Assembly (NCBI GenBank): GCA_948479395.1
Contig: CAOLUI010000001.1
Coordinates: forward strand, 39,752-72,903
Length of the DNA stretch: 33,152 nt
From: an uncultured Bacilli bacterium
GTDB lineage: Bacteria > Bacillota_I > Bacilli_A > RF39 > UBA660
Direction: 5' to 3'
Position 1 is the first letter of the stretch. Each line of letters begins with the position of its first letter. Under the pieces are notes generated by a model. The model worked only from the letters and a program-made list of their open reading frames with translations. It had not been told where the DNA came from and made no database searches. Both the position numbers and the translations under genes were made by a program. Positions 24,463-33,053 of this stretch are shown piece by piece.

Positions 24463-24914
24463 TTTATATACCCCAAAGATTTTAATCTTTCTACAATTTT
24501 ATCTTTATTAGCATAACCTACTAAACGATTAAGCGTCGTTTTTTCTTTTCCTTCATTAAAAAATATTGTTGTAGGAGTTCCTGAAAAATTAACATATTGC
24601 GCTAATTTTTTCGTCTCCTCTTGATTTAAATTGCTTATATTTAAAATATTAGCATTTATTTTATAATCACTAAGGGTTTTATCAAGTTCTGGTAAATATT
24701 GTTCACAATGGCTACAACCAGTTTGACTAATAACTAATATAAAAGTATCTTTATGGTTAATCTTATTTTCTAAATCATTAACATTTATATTAATTAAGTT
24801 TTTCATTTTCTCATTATTATTTTTAAAAGTTAGCTTATAAAATAAAAATGCTCCTAGTAATATTAGAATTATTCCTAAAACAATTAAAATAAATTTCCGA
24901 CTTTCACTTTTCAT
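24459..24914 (-). CDS. Membrane-anchored thioredoxin-like protein
   Basis: A 151-residue protein with an N-terminal membrane anchor (about 8-27) and a thioredoxin-fold domain outside the membrane. The active-site motif is CSHC (Cys67, Cys70) and the cis-proline is Pro114 in SGTPT. It may oxidise, reduce or isomerise disulfides in exported proteins. ATG 24914 follows AAGGTGG; an earlier in-frame start at 24959 lies in the promoter. It is divergent from the pilus operon, whose exported proteins are unusually rich in cysteine. Confidence 0.88.
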   Translation of the reverse strand: MKSESRKFILIVLGIILILLGAFLFYKLTFKNNNEKMKNLININVNDLENKINHKDTFILVISQTGCSHCEQYLPELDKTLSDYKINANILNISNLNQEETKKLAQYVNFSGTPTTIFFNEGKEKTTLNRLVGYANKDKIVERLKSLGYIK

Positions 24915-24930
24915 ATAACCACCTTCTAAA

Positions 24931-24959
24931 AATATATCATATAAAATTAGCAAATTCAA
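24931..24959 (-). promoter_or_regulatory. Promoter of the thioredoxin/CPBP/phosphoesterase operon
   Basis: On the minus strand TTGAAT (24959-24954) and TATATT (24936-24931) with a 17-base spacer. Its -35 is 8 bases from the -35 of the opposing pilus promoter. Confidence 0.65.
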
Positions 24960-24967
24960 TTTATTTC

Positions 24968-24996
24968 TTGTAATTCCTTATTTCCTGTGATATAAT
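24968..24996 (+). promoter_or_regulatory. SigA-type promoter of the Tad pilus operon
   Basis: TTGTAA (24968-24973) and TATAAT (24991-24996) with a 17-base spacer, 31 bases before the first gene of the operon. Confidence 0.8.
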
Positions 24997-25027
24997 CGAA
25001 GCATAAATTTTTAGGTTGGTGAGTTAA

Positions 25028-25765
25028 ATGAAGAAAAGTTTAGTGGGTGTGATACTAGCTTTTAGTATATTTCTTCGGCCAATATTTGTTGAGGCATCAA
25101 GTTGTAGCTATAGCGAACAAGCCGAATTAAATAACATTGCAGCTAATGTCAAAGTCACGTATGATGTTGTAGAAATATACAATGGCAAGCTTATTAATCC
25201 CGAAAATGATCAAGAATTTGATTCATATAGGAAAGGATTAAAAATTAATATTCTAAATGTAACTGATGAAATTTCTGTAAAAGTAACAAATAATATAACA
25301 AAGGAAACAAAAGGCTTTACTACTAACGATGCACAAGATGGAATCATTTCTTTTGAACATAATAATATTGATAAAGTTACTACTTATAATATTGAAGTAT
25401 ATGCTAATAAATATAGCTGTTCGGGAGATTTAATACGAAAAATTGATTTCATTGCTCCAATGTATAATAGCTATTCAGAATTAGCCATATGTAATGAGCA
25501 TCCAGAATTTTATTATTGTCAAGAATTTTTAACTGAAGAGAATATTGACTATAATACTTTTATTGAAAAAACTGAAGAATTACAAGCTAAAGATGAAGAA
25601 GAACAAAAAGAAAGGAAACATCAAGAACAAAACTTTCTAGAAAAAATAAAAGCTTTTTATAAAAATAACAAACTTGTTATAAATATAACAGGAAGTGTAA
25701 TTGTAGTAGGGGGGTTAACTACTGCTATAATACTTATTAAAAAAAGAAGGAGTAGGGTTTTATAA
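25028..25765 (+). CDS. Exported surface protein with C-terminal membrane anchor
   Basis: A 245-residue protein with a signal peptide (about 1-23, ending VEA), an extracellular beta-rich domain containing six cysteines (about 24-175), a charged helical stalk (about 178-214, Glu/Lys/Gln-rich), and a C-terminal membrane helix (about 216-237) followed by KKRRSR. The stop-transfer tail keeps it in the membrane; no sortase motif is present. I do not recognise a family. It is the first gene of the Tad operon, and the last base of its stop codon is the first base of the next start codon. It may anchor or assist the large secreted protein that follows. Confidence 0.8.
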   Translation: MKKSLVGVILAFSIFLRPIFVEASSCSYSEQAELNNIAANVKVTYDVVEIYNGKLINPENDQEFDSYRKGLKINILNVTDEISVKVTNNITKETKGFTTNDAQDGIISFEHNNIDKVTTYNIEVYANKYSCSGDLIRKIDFIAPMYNSYSELAICNEHPEFYYCQEFLTEENIDYNTFIEKTEELQAKDEEEQKERKHQEQNFLEKIKAFYKNNKLVINITGSVIVVGGLTTAIILIKKRRSRVL

Positions 25766-28530
25766 TGAAAAATAAAGTAAAGGTTTTAATAATAATAGTG
25801 TTAGGATTATTTCTAACAGGAAATATTGAAAGAGTAGAGGCATCTACTGCTAGATATACTAGTGGTTCAATAATTCCTAATTTAAAATATGGTAACGGAG
25901 ATAATTATAAAAATAATTATTTTAGTGTCGATGGATATGGTGAAGGATACTGTTTAGATGCTGGATATGGTGTAGGAAATGGGACTTTTCAAGTTACATG
26001 TAATCAATTAGAAGACTATACAACTGCTAAAGCATTTAAATACGTTATAGATAGCAACAATGATCAAGCAGTTAAACAATTAGCTGTGCGTTTTTTAGCA
26101 CAATGGGCTAAAATTAGTAGATCTGGATGGGATCATACAAGATATATTAATGAATATGTCACTTCTGGTGGTGTATCAGGTTTAACTGGCAGCAGTCCAG
26201 TTTTAAGTCAAGCTTATCAATTATATAAAAAAGCTATCGCTTCAGTTGGTAAAAAGGGCGAAAATGTAGAGAGTAAATTAATTAATAAAATAATATTAAC
26301 TGAGAAAAGAGTTACAGTAAGTGCCGATAAAAATTCTATTGAAGTAGAATATGAAGTTTCTACATTTGATGGAAGTCCTATTGATGTAGATTTCCAATGT
26401 AAAGAATGTTCTTCTATCAACCATAGTGGTAAAAAACTTGTTGTTACTATTAATCAACCAACTTGTAAATATAATATTGAAGCTTATTATGAAAGCGATA
26501 GTACAGATATATTTATGTGTACTCCTCCACCTACAATAGATAATCAAAGAATATTAGCTTTTAAACCAACTAATAAAACAAAAGGAATTGTAGCGGTTGA
26601 AAATGGTACCGAAGTAACTAAGCCAAATCAAACTTTTAGTAAATCAATATCTGAAATTGAAGGTGGCGAGTATTGGGCTAAATATTGTGATAATGGTGGT
26701 GATGGACCAGGTCCTAATAATTGTAATGGACCAGATGGTAAAACTACTGTTGATATTCCAGAATACTGTGATAGCTCAGAAAATAATATTGCTAAAATTA
26801 ATGGGCCAACCAAAATAAATTCCTGTGTTATTCGATCAAGAGATGAAGGCGGTGCCTCTTATCAAGACACTACTTTAGTAGATAAATCTAATAAATATTG
26901 TTCTGTATATTGTAAAGAAGATTATACAATGTCTTTACCTAAAGCTAAGTATACTAATAGTGGAAGATATTTTAAACTTGAAGATACTAAAGTTAAAGGG
27001 ACAAGATCGTGTTATATTTCTGGAGCTGCCGATAATGGGGTAGAAGGAATAGATCTTAACCAATTTAGAACTGATGTTCAAGACGCGCAAAGGGCTCTTG
27101 TAGATGCTTATAATAGTTATGCTGAAGCTAACACCGCTAAAAATGGTGGTGGAACTTATAATAAATATACTATTAACAACTGTAATGCTAATACAGGTTC
27201 TTGTAGTCTTAACTTAGTTCCAACAAGTGTAGCAGCTTTAGAAATTGGTGATATTACATCTCTTAAAAATAGTTTTAATGCTGCTAAAAATAAATTAAAT
27301 GATATTTTAAATCAAATGAGTGCTTGTTATAGTTGGGCCAATGAATGGGATCAAGTTGAACTTAAAGATGACAAAACTCAAGATCAATTTTGTTTTGATC
27401 CTAAAATGAAATTTGATTATAGTGAAGAAGAATATAAATCAGATTATAAGAAAATTGGTGAATCTAAGGTTTCTGACAAAAAAGTTTCCGTGGGATCATC
27501 TGTAACTAGTGAAGAGTATACACTAGCTGGTGGTGGAAGTATAAAAGAAAGTATTCCTTTTGTTGAGTGTTTAGTTGATGGAGTTCATGATGGATGTAAT
27601 AACGAAGGTAATACACGCAACAATATTTCTAGTACCGTAAGATTTATAGAAGCATCGATAACTAAAGAAGCTAAATATAATAATAAGCAAGAATTCCAAG
27701 CAAATTATCCTCATGGAACAATTGAAACTGTGCCAGATAACGATAAAGATAAAGTAAAAGAAAATTATTCTTACTTAGGAGCAATTTTACCAGTAGCTTT
27801 AAAAACTAAAACTGGCGTTTATAATTGGCATATAGATTTTACTAAGATTGGTCAATATAATGATTCGTCAAGTTGTAAAACAGGACGTCTAAATGAAGCT
27901 GTAAAAGCGATGAATAAAAATATAACAGCTAATCTTGGGTATGTTTGTTTCTATGTAGTTGATTGTCCTGAATGTGAAGTTAGTTGCTCATGTGATGATT
28001 TGAATTTGCCAGAGGGATGGCTATGTACAGTTACTAAAAATGACGAGGGTAAACAAATTTGTGAAATTTCTAATGATGATAATTGCCCTGAATGTGAAGT
28101 CCACTGTATAGATTGTATCTTTGATGGGAACGAAGTTTATAATTATCGTACGATCTCAACATCAGATATAAACCCTAATAATCGTACAATGGGATATAAT
28201 TGGACCAATGAAAAGGGTAAAGAAACGAAAAAATTAATTGAAGATCCCAATAGTGAAGCTTTGAATAAACCACAATATTCTTTCACTATTACACCAGCAA
28301 ATATGAAAGCTATAAGGGATTATAATAATGAAACTGGTTCCTATGTGGATGAAGATTTAGAATATAAATCAATGACCAAAGATAATAAAAAATATAAAAA
28401 CGTTTATGGAACAAGTAAATTTTTACGAAATTCTGGAAATAAATTTTTTGATACTTCCAAATTAAATAATAAATGGATATTATGGGAAGGAACTATAAAT
28501 ACTAATGGTTCTGGACCTTCATGGAAATAG
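25765..28530 (+). CDS. Large cysteine-rich secreted protein with a likely thioester adhesin domain
   Basis: A 921-residue exported protein with a signal peptide (about 1-26). The first domain resembles a thioester adhesin domain: GYCLDAG (Cys63) and VKQLAVRF (Gln105) fit the Cys and TQxA-type Gln that form an internal thioester in Gram-positive adhesins. The rest holds about 31 cysteines, a helical section (about 430-520), and two CPECEV-type cysteine clusters near residues 735 and 775. No sortase motif, C-terminal membrane helix or cell-wall repeat is seen, so it must be held by other means, perhaps by the pilus or the membrane protein encoded before it. Placed in a Tad operon, it could be a pilus-associated adhesin. 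The thioester call is motif-based. Confidence 0.75.
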   Translation: MKNKVKVLIIIVLGLFLTGNIERVEASTARYTSGSIIPNLKYGNGDNYKNNYFSVDGYGEGYCLDAGYGVGNGTFQVTCNQLEDYTTAKAFKYVIDSNNDQAVKQLAVRFLAQWAKISRSGWDHTRYINEYVTSGGVSGLTGSSPVLSQAYQLYKKAIASVGKKGENVESKLINKIILTEKRVTVSADKNSIEVEYEVSTFDGSPIDVDFQCKECSSINHSGKKLVVTINQPTCKYNIEAYYESDSTDIFMCTPPPTIDNQRILAFKPTNKTKGIVAVENGTEVTKPNQTFSKSISEIEGGEYWAKYCDNGGDGPGPNNCNGPDGKTTVDIPEYCDSSENNIAKINGPTKINSCVIRSRDEGGASYQDTTLVDKSNKYCSVYCKEDYTMSLPKAKYTNSGRYFKLEDTKVKGTRSCYISGAADNGVEGIDLNQFRTDVQDAQRALVDAYNSYAEANTAKNGGGTYNKYTINNCNANTGSCSLNLVPTSVAALEIGDITSLKNSFNAAKNKLNDILNQMSACYSWANEWDQVELKDDKTQDQFCFDPKMKFDYSEEEYKSDYKKIGESKVSDKKVSVGSSVTSEEYTLAGGGSIKESIPFVECLVDGVHDGCNNEGNTRNNISSTVRFIEASITKEAKYNNKQEFQANYPHGTIETVPDNDKDKVKENYSYLGAILPVALKTKTGVYNWHIDFTKIGQYNDSSSCKTGRLNEAVKAMNKNITANLGYVCFYVVDCPECEVSCSCDDLNLPEGWLCTVTKNDEGKQICEISNDDNCPECEVHCIDCIFDGNEVYNYRTISTSDINPNNRTMGYNWTNEKGKETKKLIEDPNSEALNKPQYSFTITPANMKAIRDYNNETGSYVDEDLEYKSMTKDNKKYKNVYGTSKFLRNSGNKFFDTSKLNNKWILWEGTINTNGSGPSWK

Positions 28531-28547
28531 AAGGGGGAAAATAACTA

Positions 28548-28967
28548 ATGAAAGAATCATATTGGGGTTATTGGTTGATTACATTAGGAGTTTTCATAAT
28601 CGTAATTTTGATGTTAATATCAAACGTTACAACAAATAATACACAAGATTATTATTTAATCAAAGAAGTTACTTCAGCTTCCATGGTAGATGCTATTAAT
28701 TATGGTTATTACCGCGAGTATGGAGAATTAAAAATTGATCGTGAAAAGTTTATTGAATCTTTTTTAAGAAGATTTGCTGAAAATGTTAGTTTTAATACTT
28801 ATCAAGTAGATTTTTACGATATTTATGAAGCTCCACCAAAAGTTAGTGTCAAAATAACAACAAAAAGTGGTAGTTTTATAGTTGCTGGAGATTCAGCATC
28901 ATTTGATATTGTAAATAAAGTCGATGCAATATTAGAACTATCTGGAGCTGATACCCAAAAAGGGTAA
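28548..28967 (+). CDS. TadE/pseudopilin-like membrane protein
   Basis: A 139-residue protein with one N-terminal membrane segment (about 9-26) and a small extracellular alpha/beta domain. The topology and position between the large surface protein and CpaB suggest a minor pilin or pseudopilin, like TadE/TadF. I cannot confirm a family from motifs. It has no cysteine, unlike its neighbours. ATG follows AAGGGGGAAA. Confidence 0.65.
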   Translation: MKESYWGYWLITLGVFIIVILMLISNVTTNNTQDYYLIKEVTSASMVDAINYGYYREYGELKIDREKFIESFLRRFAENVSFNTYQVDFYDIYEAPPKVSVKITTKSGSFIVAGDSASFDIVNKVDAILELSGADTQKG

Positions 28968-28994
28968 TAATGAATAAAATGGAGGAAGAAAAAA

Positions 28995-29834
28995 ATGGGA
29001 AATATTTTAACAACAATAAAAAGATTTTTAGGTAATAAGAACACAGTAACGATTATAGGTGTGATATTAGGGATATTAGTTTTATACATCGGTTACAATT
29101 ATCGTGTAAAACAAGCTACAACCCCAATAAGTGTTCCGTATGCCAAAGAAGAAATATCATCTCGTACACAAATTACAAGTGATATGATCGGCTATCGAGA
29201 CATCTCTCGTAGTGTAGTAAATGAAAGTGATAATTTAATAACTGATGCTAACCAATTAATAAATTTTTATGTATCTTATGGAACAACTATTCCTGAAAAT
29301 AGTATGTTTTATAAATCACAAGTAATAAAATCAGATGAAATGCCTGATAGTGCCTTTGCCGATATTCCAAATGGTTACACTATCTATAGTTTAAAAGTCG
29401 ATCTACACTCAACTTATGGAAATTCAATTTATCCTAATAATTACATCGATTTATACTTTAAAGGTGTCGATGAAGCTGGAAAAGTTATGTTTGGTAAATT
29501 GATCGAAAGTATTAAAGTTTTAGCAGTTAAGGATAGTAATGGTAATCATGTATTTGAAACGACTGTAGAAAGTCGTACACCAGCTGAATTACTCTTTGCT
29601 GTTCCTGATGATATGTATTTACTTTTGATGAAGGCTGGCTATATAACTCGTAGTTCTATTGAAATCATACCTGTTCCAAGAAATGCATCTTATAGTGCTA
29701 ATCCAGGAGATACTTTAGTATCAAGTGATGCTATTAGAGATTTCATTTTAGCTCAAAGTGTAACATTACCACAAAATGTAACAACTTCAACTGATACAAA
29801 TAACAACGAAAACAACAACAATAATAATCAATAA
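28995..29834 (+). CDS. cpaB: CpaB/RcpC-like Flp pilus assembly protein
   Basis: A 279-residue protein with an N-terminal membrane anchor (about 18-36), then an SAF-type domain (VPYAKEEISSRTQITSDMIGYRDI) and a beta-rich domain typical of CpaB/RcpC, which sits outside the membrane and helps pilus assembly or stability. The C-terminus is a low-complexity tail of Asn and Thr (about 260-279). ATG follows GGAGGAAG. It is located directly before the pilus ATPase gene, as in other Tad loci. Confidence 0.85.
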   Translation: MGNILTTIKRFLGNKNTVTIIGVILGILVLYIGYNYRVKQATTPISVPYAKEEISSRTQITSDMIGYRDISRSVVNESDNLITDANQLINFYVSYGTTIPENSMFYKSQVIKSDEMPDSAFADIPNGYTIYSLKVDLHSTYGNSIYPNNYIDLYFKGVDEAGKVMFGKLIESIKVLAVKDSNGNHVFETTVESRTPAELLFAVPDDMYLLLMKAGYITRSSIEIIPVPRNASYSANPGDTLVSSDAIRDFILAQSVTLPQNVTTSTDTNNNENNNNNNQ

Positions 29835-29857
29835 AGAAAAAAAGAGGGTGACTATTA

Positions 29858-31027
29858 ATGGATAATGATACTATTTTTTCTCAATTGGACTTTGGTCCTC
29901 TTGATGAATTTTTAAAACTAGATGATGTCACCGATATTTCTTATAGTAATGGAGGACAAGTATGGCTAAAAACCCTTTCTAGGGGAGTATTTAAAGTTGA
30001 ACGACCTGAGATTAATAATGCTCTTTTAGAAAAATTAGCTTTTCAATGTTCAAATGTAATGGGAAAAACATTCAATATGGCTCATCCTTTTTTAGATGCT
30101 GAATCCACTGAACTTCGTCTTAACTTTGTTCATGAATCAATTGCAACCAATGGAATAGCTTGCTTGATCCGTAAAACACCAGCTAAAATTCGTTTAAATA
30201 AAGAAAAATTAATCAATGAAAAATATGTTTCAGAAGATTTATTAGAATTTTTACTCGCTTGTGTTCAAGGTCATGCCAATATAATTGTTAGTGGGGAAAC
30301 TGGTTCAGGAAAAACAGAGTTAGTAAAATATTTAGCTAGTACTACTAAAGAGAATGAAAAAATAATTACGATCGAAGACACCTTAGAATTACATTTAGAT
30401 CGTATATTCCCTCATCGTGATATAGTTGCCATGAAAACCAATAATATTGCTTCTTATTCTGAAGTATTGGTTACATGTATGCGTCAAAATCCTATTTGGA
30501 TTTTATTATCAGAAGTCCGTAGTGCCGAGGCTGTTTTAGCCGTCCGTAACTCTATATCTTCTGGACATCATATAATATCAACTATTCACGCCGATAAGGC
30601 ATCATCTATACCTATGCGTATGTACAGTTTGCTAGAATCAAATTTAGATGTAGAACAATTTTTAACAACTATCCATCGTTATGTTCAAATAGGTATTTAT
30701 GTTAAAGGTTATATGAGCAAAGAATTAGGAAGATTTCAAAGAGAAATAATGGAAATTTGTGAATTTTATGTTGATGAAAATAATAATCCAAAATCAAATA
30801 CCATTTTTCAAAAAACTTTGGATGGAAAATATACTTTAAATAATCCAACCAAAAATTTAAGAGATTATTTATCTATTCAAGGAGTAACTTTACCTGATAA
30901 TATATTTAGAACTGATAATGATAGTTCTGCCACAGTAAATAAACAAACAACCACTACTGTCCCTGAACAAAAAAAACAAGAAGAAACATCTTTAAATGTA
31001 AATCCTAATGCAGTAGATATTTTATAA
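29858..31027 (+). CDS. tadA: Tad pilus assembly ATPase (CpaF/TadA)
   Basis: A 389-residue secretion ATPase of the VirB11/CpaF family, which powers pilus assembly from the cytoplasm. The Walker A motif is GETGSGKT (146-153). The Asp/Glu boxes include TIEDTLELHL (171-180). The Walker B-like strand is IWILLSEVR (213-221). STIHAD (241-246) is the His box. The C-terminal tail (about 350-389) is Thr/Gln-rich and likely disordered. ATG follows AGAGGGTG. It is followed by TadB and TadC genes. Confidence 0.95.
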   Translation: MDNDTIFSQLDFGPLDEFLKLDDVTDISYSNGGQVWLKTLSRGVFKVERPEINNALLEKLAFQCSNVMGKTFNMAHPFLDAESTELRLNFVHESIATNGIACLIRKTPAKIRLNKEKLINEKYVSEDLLEFLLACVQGHANIIVSGETGSGKTELVKYLASTTKENEKIITIEDTLELHLDRIFPHRDIVAMKTNNIASYSEVLVTCMRQNPIWILLSEVRSAEAVLAVRNSISSGHHIISTIHADKASSIPMRMYSLLESNLDVEQFLTTIHRYVQIGIYVKGYMSKELGRFQREIMEICEFYVDENNNPKSNTIFQKTLDGKYTLNNPTKNLRDYLSIQGVTLPDNIFRTDNDSSATVNKQTTTTVPEQKKQEETSLNVNPNAVDIL

Positions 31028-31054
31028 AAGTATAAAAAAGAGAGTTGGTGCAAA

Positions 31055-31948
31055 ATGGAATTAATCATATTAATTGTAATTGCCATATATGTGATATCTT
31101 ATCGTCAAAATAATGGAAAAAATGTTTATCGTTTTTTTATAACACAAGTAAGCGATATATATAATAAATATGCGCCTTATAGTTATAAAGAAGTAAGAGA
31201 AAAAGTTAAAAGCTTAGGACAAGATTTTACCACACGAGAATATATTACTCAAATAATTATGTTTGGGGCTGTTGCTGGAGGTATTTCTTATCTTTACTTT
31301 TACAATATTATTTTTACTCTTATTTATGCAGGTATTGCTATTGCTTTTATTCCTTATTTAACCTATTTAAGATATCAAAAAATATATAGTGAATATATAT
31401 TTGAACAAATTCAAATTTATACCACTAATGTTATTATGGAATTTACTACAACTCAAAGTTTTGTAAAATCTCTCGAAGGAGTAAGAGATTCAGGAATTTT
31501 AGAAGATCCAGTTTTACAAGATGTTAAAACAATGATTGACATGTCTTATCAAAATGGGACAATTGATGAATCAGTAGAATTCTTTAACGAAAAATATCCT
31601 TTCTATATGGTTAAAAATATGAATCAACTATTTTTACAAATTACTAAAGAAGGTGCTAAAGATTCAGGAGAAGCACTAGAGAATATGGCACAAGATATCG
31701 ATGCCTTAGTTGAAGGGGTTTATCGTGATCAAGTTGATCGAAAAAACTTTCACAAAAAATTTATTACCTTTGGTCTTGCATTATTCTTACTCGTTATGGC
31801 TATGCAGTTTTTATTAGGAACTGATAGTTATATTGAATTAATTGAAATTTGGTATGTTCAACTTATTCTACACTTAATAATCATCATAAATAGTTATTTC
31901 TTAGTAACAGGGGAAAAATATTATAATGAAGATTTGGGGGTAGAATAA
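31055..31948 (+). CDS. tadB: Tad pilus inner-membrane platform protein TadB
   Basis: A 297-residue membrane protein of the type II secretion F family, TadB type. It has an N-terminal membrane segment, a pair of helices around residues 68-105, a cytoplasmic helical domain, and two C-terminal membrane helices (about 242-262 and 270-288). With TadC it forms the membrane platform on which the ATPase acts. The last base of its stop codon is the first of the TadC start, so translation is coupled. Confidence 0.88.
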   Translation: MELIILIVIAIYVISYRQNNGKNVYRFFITQVSDIYNKYAPYSYKEVREKVKSLGQDFTTREYITQIIMFGAVAGGISYLYFYNIIFTLIYAGIAIAFIPYLTYLRYQKIYSEYIFEQIQIYTTNVIMEFTTTQSFVKSLEGVRDSGILEDPVLQDVKTMIDMSYQNGTIDESVEFFNEKYPFYMVKNMNQLFLQITKEGAKDSGEALENMAQDIDALVEGVYRDQVDRKNFHKKFITFGLALFLLVMAMQFLLGTDSYIELIEIWYVQLILHLIIIINSYFLVTGEKYYNEDLGVE

Positions 31949-32736
31949 TGGCTGTTGAAATTGTAATAATAGGAATAATAATCTTATTTGTTATGAGTTA
32001 TACGGGGCGAATAAATACCAATAAATTTATCGCTGATAACGAAGTCTACTTCAAAAAATTAAAAGAAGAAGATTGGGATTTTTACGTAAAAGCTAAATAT
32101 GGTGATGGGGTAAATGGTGACGTTTTATTTAATAAAAGAATAAGAAATGGTTTAATAGTTATGGTTGTTTTAATGTTTTGCTTTATTTCTAAATTAAATT
32201 ATGTAACTATTTTATTTTCTATTCTAGGTGGTGTCTTAATATTCAAATTAGATTACTTTAATATTAGAAAATATTATAAACGTCATCTTCATGAAATAGA
32301 TGCCATGTTACCTCATTATTTAAAAAGTTTAGAAATTTTAATTCAACATTATACGGTTCCTGTTGCCATTGGAAAATCAATTGATGATGCTCCTGCCATA
32401 TTCAAAGAGGGACTTCATGAATTAATTAATGAAATAAATTCAGGTAATGACAAAATTGATCCATATGTTAATTTTGCTAAGCAATATCCTGTAAGAGATT
32501 CCATGCGAATGATGCGTCTTTTATACCGTTTAAGTTTAGGAAGACAAGAACATAAACAAGATCAATTACTAGCTTTTTCAAAAACTATCTCAAATCTAAC
32601 CCAAAAAGCTCGTGATATAAAATATAAGCAACGTTTAGAAAAAATGGAATCTAAGACCATGAGTATGTTAGTAACAACAGGTCTAGGAGTAATGGTTCTC
32701 TTAATATTTGCTGTATTAATGTTAATGGGAACATAA
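31948..32736 (+). CDS. tadC: Tad pilus inner-membrane platform protein TadC
   Basis: A 262-residue membrane protein with an N-terminal helix (about 3-18), a helix pair (about 68-105), a cytoplasmic T2SF-F-type domain (MLPHYLKSLEILIQHY, then RMMRLLYRLSLG) and a C-terminal membrane helix (about 238-260). This is the TadC layout. It is translationally coupled to TadB. A separate promoter for the pilin genes follows it. Confidence 0.88.
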   Translation: MAVEIVIIGIIILFVMSYTGRINTNKFIADNEVYFKKLKEEDWDFYVKAKYGDGVNGDVLFNKRIRNGLIVMVVLMFCFISKLNYVTILFSILGGVLIFKLDYFNIRKYYKRHLHEIDAMLPHYLKSLEILIQHYTVPVAIGKSIDDAPAIFKEGLHELINEINSGNDKIDPYVNFAKQYPVRDSMRMMRLLYRLSLGRQEHKQDQLLAFSKTISNLTQKARDIKYKQRLEKMESKTMSMLVTTGLGVMVLLIFAVLMLMGT

Positions 32737-32751
32737 TAAAAATATAAAATA

Positions 32752-32780
32752 TTGATATAATAAATAAAAAATGATATAAT
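32752..32780 (+). promoter_or_regulatory. Promoter upstream of the pilin cluster
   Basis: TTGATA (32752-32757) and TATAAT (32775-32780) with a 17-base spacer, in the gap after TadC. A ribosome binding site, GGGAGGG, follows at 32797-32803. It would allow high pilin expression independent of the assembly genes. Confidence 0.75.
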
Positions 32781-32804
32781 AATAAAGTAAAAAATAGGGA
32801 GGGA

Positions 32805-32859
32805 AGTAGCAATAGCAGCAGTAGCGGCATTCTTCTATGCGTTTGTCTGGCCTAAAATT
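32805..32859 (+). repeat. Direct repeat copy 1, 55 bases, pilin hydrophobic segment
   Basis: Identical to 33098-33152 over 55 bases, which is the full remaining length of the window. It encodes VAIAAVAAFFYAFVWPKI. The base before it (32804) differs from its counterpart (33097). Confidence 0.97.
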
Positions 32860-32994
32860 AAAGGCAATATAGGAAATAGTACTAAGTGTGCAAATGCAAT
32901 ATGTAGTTGTCAAGGTTCTGGTGCATGTACAGATTGTACATATATTAATGAAGAAGGCAAAGAAGAAAAAGTAACTTGTGTACTAAAAGATTAA
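32806..32994 (+). pseudogene. 5'-truncated cysteine-rich Flp-type pilin
   Basis: An open frame of 62 codons that begins directly at codon 16 of the pilin found at 33054: the hydrophobic segment, then a 44-residue soluble part with six cysteines (KCANAICSC, GACTDC, VTC), ending at TAA 32992-32994. In frame upstream there is no ATG, GTG or TTG before a TAA at 32788, yet a promoter (32752) and a ribosome binding site (32797-32803) are in place. The first 15 codons seem to have been lost between that site and the hydrophobic segment. It is either a true deletion, a silent pilin cassette, or an assembly join at the 55-base repeat. Confidence 0.7.
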
Positions 32995-33023
32995 TAGAAG
33001 AATGCCGCTAGCGATTGCTACTA
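32994..33023 (-). repeat. Partial inverted copy of the pilin hydrophobic segment
   Basis: 32994-33009 is the exact reverse complement of 32823-32838 (and of 33116-33131), and 33014-33022 of 32805-32813 (and of 33098-33106). The middle has 4 bases in place of 9. It lies between the truncated pilin and the next pilin start. Confidence 0.85.
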
Positions 33024-33053
33024 ATCCTCAAGAAAAGAGGAGGAAAATAAAAA

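Noticed and set aside
27961..28110. Repeated CPECEV cysteine clusters as a mobile or recombining repeat
   Set aside because: The two copies share only a short stretch of bases and lie in frame in one protein, so an internal protein repeat is the simpler reading.
32994..33023. A simple intrinsic terminator between the pilin genes
   Set aside because: It contains a short palindrome (CGCTAGCG) but no T run follows, and the match to the pilin segment explains the sequence better.
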